A DNA stretch of 10,210 nucleotides from an uncultured bacterium (lineage in GTDB: Bacteria > Bacteroidota > Bacteroidia > CAILMK01): the NCBI GenBank assembly GCA_903835275.1, contig CAILMK010000498.1, positions 1 to 10,210 on the forward strand, written 5' to 3'. The position numbers and the translations under genes are program-made. Below are positions 6,286-10,210 of the stretch, piece after piece (the stretch's first letter is position 1; each line of letters opens with the position of its first letter). The notes under the pieces were generated by a model that made no database searches, was not told the origin of the DNA, and was given only the letters and a program-made list of their open reading frames with translations.

Positions 6286-7157
6286 ACCGTGGACTGTGGA
6301 CCATCTTTCGCAAACTTTAGTTGCGCAACGATGATCACGCTCACTATCACCAGCAAGGCCCAGGAACTAAGTTTCTGAATCTGCACTACCTGCCAGCCAT
6401 TGTGTTGATAGGCATATTGCCAGGCACCGAGGAAGGTAGCGATATTTTCCGCAAACCAGATAAAAAGTCCAATGAGCAAGAAAGCCAAAGGCATCGGCAT
6501 ATTTCTTTGCGGACCGTTATTGGTAAAATACGCCTTTGTACGAAAGAAAATAATCAGGATAAGGCCTGTTAGCACCCAGCGGAAATCGTAGATATAATAA
6601 TTGGTAAAGAAGTTCAGGTAGATGCAAATCGCCAATGGCAACGATAAATACACCGGAGGCCAGTTGACCATTTTCAGATTAAATCTCCTCCACGACTGGC
6701 AAATATAGCTCGCAACGCTTGCATACATGAATCCGCTGTAAAGGGGAACACCTGCGATTTTTGTCAATCCCTGTTCAGGATAAGTCCAGCAACCATGGTT
6801 TACCTTGAAGATTTCCATTCCCAAACCCAACAAGTGAAAAAGAGTGATTACCTTTACTTCATCCCATGTTTCCAGTTTTGTAAAATACATGATGGCCTGC
6901 ATGCCGAGGCAAAGAATCAATAACAGATCATACCTATGTAATCCGGGAATATGTATCAAATGGCTTACCCACAGCATTACAAAAATATATACCGGAAAAA
7001 TACATGATAGTGCGTTGTGGTAGGCAAAAGCAAAGAGCTCTGTTAGCCATTGTTGTGGCTTGGGATGATCTTCGCGATATGCTAATAGTTCGGGCACGAT
7101 TTTTTTATATGAGCTTTGCAATTGTGAAAACTGTAGCGCTTCCCAATACAAATCCAC
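6276..7157 (-). CDS. DUF817 family integral membrane protein
   Basis: This is a multi-pass inner-membrane protein of unknown function. Family signatures are clear: ETWDEVKVITLFHLLGLGME (96-115) with FKV after it, CWTYPE (123-128), GVPLYSGFMYA (136-146), an INFF/LNFF-type segment at 181-184, DFRWVLTG (191-198), FFRTKAYF (204-211), FIWFAEN (232-238) and KLSSWALL (262-269). About eight hydrophobic segments fit the family. The longest frame starts at a GTG (7157) and overlaps the upstream PAP2-like gene by 53 bp. No ATG is available before the conserved region, so TTG (7121) or GTG (7097) are alternatives; the GTG at 7097 would remove the overlap, and the conserved domain starts only around residue 37. 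Tight packing suggests translational coupling with the PAP2-like gene. The C-terminal tail (GPQSTVNP) is encoded by intergenic-type repeat sequence. Confidence 0.88.
   Translation of the reverse strand: MDLYWEALQFSQLQSSYKKIVPELLAYREDHPKPQQWLTELFAFAYHNALSCIFPVYIFVMLWVSHLIHIPGLHRYDLLLILCLGMQAIMYFTKLETWDEVKVITLFHLLGLGMEIFKVNHGCWTYPEQGLTKIAGVPLYSGFMYASVASYICQSWRRFNLKMVNWPPVYLSLPLAICIYLNFFTNYYIYDFRWVLTGLILIIFFRTKAYFTNNGPQRNMPMPLAFLLIGLFIWFAENIATFLGAWQYAYQHNGWQVVQIQKLSSWALLVIVSVIIVAQLKFAKDGPQSTVNP
6288..6301. repeat. Degenerate heptamer repeat, site B
   Basis: Two adjacent heptamers, CGTGGAC (6288) and TGTGGAC (6295), match the first and last units of the longer copy at 7942-7969. They lie inside the DUF817 reading frame and, on the minus strand, encode part of its terminal GPQSTVNP. 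Confidence 0.5.
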
Positions 7158-7725
7158 TTACTACTTCTGAAATTGTGTGGGACTTAGAGGTGACTCTTTG
7201 TATCAAAACCAATATTGCGAAAATAAGCAAAGTACAAAAGACAATTACATGGGAAAGTGATTTGTCATTAAATATTCCCATAATTAAAATTGGAGTTATA
7301 ACTCCGATTCCCATTCCATGCATACTGATTTTGTAAAATAAATTAATCAACCATAGGGAACCCAGTCCTATTATAGTCACAGCAAGAAAAATCACAAAAA
7401 TAGGCATGATTTCGTCGTCACCTTTAAAAAGCTCTTTCAGTGCAAAAAAACAGACTATGTATGAGGTGATTGTTATTCCTATGGGAAGGGATCTTTTTTT
7501 TCTATCACTCAAATTAAGATCATGAGTTAGAAAATAGACGGAAAGAACAGGAATCAGAACTGTAAACAAAAATACAAGACCGTTGAAAGCAAGAAGTTCT
7601 GTATCTACTAAAAAAGTACTGTTTGATTCAATAATCGGTTTTAAGTAGATTACTAGTGTCAGATACCAGATATAAAATATCGGATGGTATATTACAGCAA
7701 GTATTTTTCCGGCTTTATTTATCAT
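7105..7725 (-). CDS. PAP2-like (phosphatidic acid phosphatase-like) membrane protein
   Basis: A 206-residue polytopic membrane protein with about six hydrophobic segments and a degenerate PAP2 signature. DLNLSDRKKRSLP (69-81) sits where the K-x6-RP motif is expected, KISMHGMGIG (132-141) corresponds to the middle S/GxxxH motif, and QRVTSKSHTISEVVSGFVLG (176-195) matches SRx5HxxxD with Arg177 and His183 kept but Glu187 in place of Asp. PAP2 enzymes dephosphorylate lipid or isoprenoid phosphates at the membrane. Because the motifs are not canonical, activity is not certain and a non-enzymatic role remains possible. The start is the ATG at 7725 with no clear Shine-Dalgarno. The 3' end overlaps the DUF817 frame by up to 53 bp, so the two are probably co-transcribed. 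Confidence 0.72.
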   Translation of the reverse strand: MINKAGKILAVIYHPIFYIWYLTLVIYLKPIIESNSTFLVDTELLAFNGLVFLFTVLIPVLSVYFLTHDLNLSDRKKRSLPIGITITSYIVCFFALKELFKGDDEIMPIFVIFLAVTIIGLGSLWLINLFYKISMHGMGIGVITPILIMGIFNDKSLSHVIVFCTLLIFAILVLIQRVTSKSHTISEVVSGFVLGSATVFTIAKLI

Positions 7726-7768
7726 GGATGGGTTATGTGTTTTTTGAGTTTATCTGTTGCGCTGGCAA

Positions 7769-7838
7769 TCCCGCACGGGACTGAATGACAAAAACCCCTC
7801 CGCCCTTCTCCCGAATGTCTCGGGACTAAAAACAGGGG
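7769..7838. repeat. TCCCG/CGGGA hairpin pair within a CCCCT/AGGGG frame
   Basis: Two small hairpins share arms: TCCCG-CA-CGGGA (7769-7780) and TCCCGA-ATGTC-TCGGGA (7809-7825). Each is followed by ACT and an A-rich stretch. The second is enclosed by CCCCT (7795-7799) and AGGGG (7834-7838). A further small GCGC-TTC-GCGC hairpin is at 7844-7854. These sit between rpoN and the PAP2-like gene. Similar cassettes are typical of Bacteroidota spacers; no function is assigned. Confidence 0.5.
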
Positions 7839-7903
7839 AGGAGGCGCTTCGCGCATTTAGTACCATTAGCAAAATCCAATCCATCATTTAATCCAACGAA
7901 TCC

Positions 7904-7919
7904 GTCCGCCGCGGCGGAC
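7904..7919. repeat. 16-bp perfect palindrome with CGCCGCGGCG core, copy 2
   Basis: GTCCGCCGCGGCGGAC is self-complementary and shares its inner ten bases with the palindrome at 6184-6197. The outer bases differ but remain paired. GCGGA (7914-7918) also pairs with TCCGC at 7930-7934. There is no T tract in the position expected for an rpoN terminator. Confidence 0.6.
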
Positions 7920-7941
7920 AGACAAAAAATCCGCAATTTTC

Positions 7942-7969
7942 CGTGGACGGTGGTCTGTCGTCTGTGGAC
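7942..7969. repeat. Degenerate heptamer repeat, site C
   Basis: Four 7-bp units in register: CGTGGAC (7942), GGTGGTC (7949), TGTCGTC (7956) and TGTGGAC (7963), then TGAG. The array ends 5 bp before the rpoN stop codon (TAA at 7977-7975), so on the minus strand it is the first sequence of the rpoN 3' untranslated region. Confidence 0.6.
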
Positions 7970-7974
7970 TGAGT

Positions 7975-9471
7975 TTAAATTTCCTTCCTCAATCTTGCCA
8001 CTTGTATGCCCAGTTGCTCGCGGTATTTTGCTACAGTGCGACGGGCTATGTTATATCCTTTTTCATTCAGCATGTCCGTTAGCTTTTCATCCGTCAGCGG
8101 ACGCTTTTTACTTTCGCCGGAAATCATTTCCAATAATATTGCCTTTACTTCTTTGTTGGAAACTTCCTCGCCGCTTTCGGTTTGTATTCCTTCGGAGAAA
8201 AAATCCTTCAAGGAAAAAATTCCGAAATCAGTCTGCACATATTTGCTGTTTGCAACACGGGAAACAGTAGAAATATCCATGCCAATTTTATCAGCAATAT
8301 CTTTCAGGATCATCGGTTGCAATTTTTCAATGTCCCCGTTGTTGAAAAATTCCCGCTGGAATTCAACGATGGTTTTCATGGTTTGAAGCAAAGTATTCTG
8401 GCGTTGCTTGATGGCTTCTATAAACCATTTTGCCCCGTCCAGTTTTTGCTTGATGAATTGTACCTGTTTTTTTAGTTGCGTATTTTTCGCGTCTTCCTTA
8501 TATCCACGTAAAGTGTCCTGGTAATTTTTACTGACCCTTAGTTCCGGTGCATTCCGGCTATTAAGTGTCACAGATATTTCGCCATCCTGGGACGTGACGA
8601 TAAAATCAGGGATAATATATTGGGTTTTTACGTTTATCTGCGCCTCACCCGGTTTCGGATCAAGATGCGTGATAAGGTCAAGTACATCCTTGAGTTTTTC
8701 ACGGTCTATCTTCAGGGATTTCATCAGCTTATCATAGTGCTTCTTGGCAAGGTCCTCCATGTATTGCTCAATCACACGGATGGCAAGCTTTACATTTTCA
8801 TCCTTTTTATTTTTACCTTTCAGTTGCAGAACAAGACATTCTTCCAGGTTGCGTGCGCCGATTCCGGGAGGATCAAACGACTGTATAATATGGAGGACTT
8901 TCTCAAGTTCCTTTTCGTCTGTCTGGATCTGGTTGAGGAAAGCAAGATCGTACGCAATGTTTTTTAACGGCCTGCGCATATAGCCGTCTTCCTCTATCAT
9001 TCCAATTAAATGGAGTCCAAGTTCCTTTTCCCTTTCCGTGAGGTGCTGGGCATCCAGTTGCTCCTGAAGGGTTTCGTACAGGGTATTTCCCTGGGCAAAA
9101 GGCATTTCCTTATGGTCCTCATTCGGATCCGAATCCTGGAAGGACGAGTAATTATCCACGTCATCGCCGCCAAGGTATTCGTTCAGGTCTTCTTCAAAGT
9201 TTTCATTTTCAAAGCTTTCCTCTTCATCCCCGCCAAATTCCTCGGTATCAGTAGCCGTATCGGTGTTGCCGTCAAAATTCTCTTCGAAATTATCCGCAGC
9301 TTCCTGTGCCGCCCCATCCTGAATCTCTGTTTCCAGAGCTGGATTCTCTGTTAATTCCTCGTCCACACGCTTCTCAAACTCCGTGGTATTCAACTGAAGC
9401 AGTTGCACGAACTGGATCTGCTGCGGTGACAGCTTTTGAAGCAGTTTCTGGTTCAGTCCTTGTTTTAGCAT
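7975..9471 (-). CDS. rpoN: RNA polymerase sigma-54 factor
   Basis: This is the alternative sigma factor that directs core RNA polymerase to -24/-12 promoters and needs an AAA+ enhancer-binding activator to open DNA. At 498 residues it is normal length. Region I is intact at the N-terminus (QKLLQKLSPQQIQFVQLLQL, then ELTENPALE, within residues 1-48). Region II is a long, strongly acidic linker (about 50-125, many D/E runs). The core-binding domain follows (about 130-320, including GARNLEECLVLQL and HLDPKPGE). The DNA-binding domain holds the helix-turn-helix (IADKIGMDISTVSRVANSKY) and the RpoN box ARRTVAKYRE at 476-485. The start is the ATG at 9471. It is divergent from asnS across 101 bp. No gene for a bacterial enhancer-binding protein is in the window, and no -24/-12 promoter was found by eye. 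Confidence 0.97.
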   Translation of the reverse strand: MLKQGLNQKLLQKLSPQQIQFVQLLQLNTTEFEKRVDEELTENPALETEIQDGAAQEAADNFEENFDGNTDTATDTEEFGGDEEESFENENFEEDLNEYLGGDDVDNYSSFQDSDPNEDHKEMPFAQGNTLYETLQEQLDAQHLTEREKELGLHLIGMIEEDGYMRRPLKNIAYDLAFLNQIQTDEKELEKVLHIIQSFDPPGIGARNLEECLVLQLKGKNKKDENVKLAIRVIEQYMEDLAKKHYDKLMKSLKIDREKLKDVLDLITHLDPKPGEAQINVKTQYIIPDFIVTSQDGEISVTLNSRNAPELRVSKNYQDTLRGYKEDAKNTQLKKQVQFIKQKLDGAKWFIEAIKQRQNTLLQTMKTIVEFQREFFNNGDIEKLQPMILKDIADKIGMDISTVSRVANSKYVQTDFGIFSLKDFFSEGIQTESGEEVSNKEVKAILLEMISGESKKRPLTDEKLTDMLNEKGYNIARRTVAKYREQLGIQVARLRKEI

Positions 9472-9487
9472 TTTCTAACTATTTTTG
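9460..9487 (+). promoter_or_regulatory. Candidate promoter for asnS
   Basis: TTG (9460-9462), a 17-nt spacer and TATTTTTG (9480-9487) match the Bacteroidota pattern TTG-N17-23-TAnnTTTG. The -33 part lies inside the first codons of rpoN on the other strand. It would give an asnS leader of roughly 80 nt containing both dyads described at 9490 and 9543. Confidence 0.4.
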
Positions 9488-9489
9488 CA

Positions 9490-9505
9490 GTAATATTTGT
9501 ATTAC
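9490..9505. promoter_or_regulatory. Dyad GTAATA-TTTG-TATTAC
   Basis: A perfect 6-bp inverted repeat with a 4-base centre lies at the expected asnS transcription start and in the rpoN leader. It could be an operator or a weak RNA hairpin. AT-rich DNA makes short dyads fairly common, so function is uncertain. Confidence 0.3.
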
Positions 9506-9524
9506 GGTATATTTACCAAGCCTA

Positions 9525-9556
9525 CAAATTTAAACGTTATTATGGCAATTTGCCAA
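9525..9556 (-). promoter_or_regulatory. Candidate promoter for rpoN
   Basis: On the minus strand TTG (9556-9554), a 21-nt spacer and TAAATTTG (9532-9525) match TTG-N17-23-TAnnTTTG. The leader to the rpoN ATG at 9471 would be about 50 nt. Its -33 end overlaps the TGGCAA/TTGCCA dyad. Confidence 0.4.
9543..9555. promoter_or_regulatory. Dyad TGGCAA-T-TTGCCA
   Basis: A perfect 6-bp inverted repeat around one central base. It overlaps the -33 region of the candidate rpoN promoter and lies 5 bp before the asnS ribosome-binding site, so protein binding could affect rpoN and an RNA effect could involve asnS. It resembles but does not fit a sigma-54 site, because the GG and GC are too close together. 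Confidence 0.35.
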
Positions 9557-9560
9557 GAAA

Positions 9561-9565
9561 AAGGA
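9561..9565 (+). promoter_or_regulatory. Ribosome binding site of asnS
   Basis: AAGGA lies 7 nt before the ATG at 9573. It fixes the asnS start and stands out because most genes in this window lack a recognisable Shine-Dalgarno sequence. Confidence 0.6.
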
Positions 9566-9572
9566 CAACGAA

Positions 9573-10210
9573 ATGATACAACTTACAAGGGATTTTATCC
9601 GTATTGAAGAACTTTCAAAATATGAAGGTAAGGAAGTTACACTGCAGGGCTGGGTGCAAAACCGCCGTGACAGCAAGGGAATTGTATTCCTGATCCTGCG
9701 CGATGGGAGCGGCTTTCTGCAATGTGTGGCCTTACAGGAAAAGATTGGGGATGAGTCCTTCGAGGAAGCCAAAAGGCTGGGTCTTGAAAGCTCCATCCGC
9801 CTGCATGGATTGGTTAAAAAGGACGAAAAACAGATAGGAGGCTACGAACTTGAGGTCAGCAAACTGGAGGTATTTACAGCCGCTGAAGATTATCCTATCG
9901 GGAAAAAAGAGCATGGCGTGGATTTCCTGATGGACCACCGTCACCTGTGGCTGCGCTCCAAAAGGCAGTGGGCAATCATGCGCATCCGTAACACTGTTAT
10001 ATTCTCAATACACGAATTCTTCCAGCAAAACGGTTTCATGGAAATGGATGCCCCGATCTTTACAGGCAATGCCTGCGAAGGGACGTCCAACTTATTTGAG
10101 ACAAACTTTTTCGAAGAACCTGCCTACCTGAGCCAGAGCGGTCAGCTGTATGGCGAAGCCATGGCAATGGCAATGGGCAAGATATATACTTTCGGTCCAA
10201 CCTTCCGTGC
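9573..10210 (+). CDS. asnS: Asparaginyl-tRNA synthetase (3' end outside window)
   Basis: The enzyme joins asparagine to tRNA-Asn in the cytoplasm. The first 212 residues are present. An N-terminal OB-fold anticodon-binding domain covers about 20-105 (LQGWVQNRRDSKGIVFLILR), then a linker with YPIGKKEHGVDFLMDHRHLW, and the start of the class II catalytic core. The core includes motif 1 (FFQQNGFMEMDAPIFT), EGTSNLFET, YLSQSGQLYGEA and the motif 2 start YTFGPTFR at the edge. SQSGQLYGEA favours AsnRS over AspRS. The block from EGTSNLFET to SQSGQLYGEA has no insertion, unlike the E. coli/Bacteroides type, which has a longer insert and then LTVSGQL. It therefore looks like the Bacillus/Thermus/archaeal-like subtype. 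The ATG at 9573 is supported by AAGGA. The gene is divergent from rpoN. Confidence 0.94.
   Translation, partial: MIQLTRDFIRIEELSKYEGKEVTLQGWVQNRRDSKGIVFLILRDGSGFLQCVALQEKIGDESFEEAKRLGLESSIRLHGLVKKDEKQIGGYELEVSKLEVFTAAEDYPIGKKEHGVDFLMDHRHLWLRSKRQWAIMRIRNTVIFSIHEFFQQNGFMEMDAPIFTGNACEGTSNLFETNFFEEPAYLSQSGQLYGEAMAMAMGKIYTFGPTFR

Noticed and set aside
9010..9354. Open frame of 114 codons antisense to rpoN
   Set aside because: It is entirely within rpoN, whose domains are intact, and the hydrophobic translation is what an antisense of an acidic/charged gene produces.
9543..9555. TGGCAATTTGCCA as a sigma-54 (-24/-12) promoter next to rpoN
   Set aside because: The GG and GC dinucleotides are 6 bases apart, not the 10 required, so it cannot be a normal sigma-54 site; it is better described as a dyad.

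Overview
The window looks like chromosomal DNA of a Bacteroidota bacterium, probably an environmental Sphingobacteriia, Chitinophagia or Flavobacteriia relative. The evidence is a C-terminal type IX secretion (T9SS) sorting domain on the first gene, three intergenic matches to the Bacteroidota promoter motif TAnnTTTG, few Shine-Dalgarno sequences, an NA37-type nucleoid-associated protein, and intergenic spacers full of CCCCTTnnAGGGG and TCCCG..CGGGA hairpins of the kind common in this phylum. The genus cannot be fixed from the sequence.

Layout, left to right. 1-1202 (+) is the 3' part of a secreted Ig-like/DUF5018-like protein ending in a T9SS sorting domain. 1372-2733 (+) is an AT-rich gene for an exported protein with about eight 26-residue YD-like repeats. 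2853-3887 (+) encodes low-specificity L-threonine aldolase (ltaE), followed 12 nt later by an AT-rich gene for an unrecognised exported protein (3900-4880, +). The strand then changes. 5005-6039 (-) is a nucleoid-associated protein, and 6276-7157 (-) is a DUF817 membrane protein that overlaps the end of a PAP2-like membrane protein gene (7105-7725, -). 7975-9471 (-) is rpoN (sigma-54). It is transcribed away from asnS (9573 to the right edge, +), which is cut by the window.

The genes are mostly housekeeping or generic envelope genes, and I see no defence system, mobile element, CRISPR array or biosynthetic cluster. The likely co-transcribed units are ltaE with its 3' neighbour, and the PAP2-like gene with the DUF817 gene. 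rpoN and asnS share a 101-bp divergent control region with a candidate promoter on each strand and two small dyads.

The least explained material is in the spacers. At 6104-6234 three strong hairpins, and a degenerate fourth, share one apical core (GGATA-loop-TATCC) on unrelated lower stems. One arm there has two perfect alternative partners. Degenerate heptamer repeats (consensus about TGTGGAC) occur in three separate spacers. One copy, together with a CCCC/GGGG hairpin element, encodes the C-terminal tail and stop codon of the DUF817 protein.
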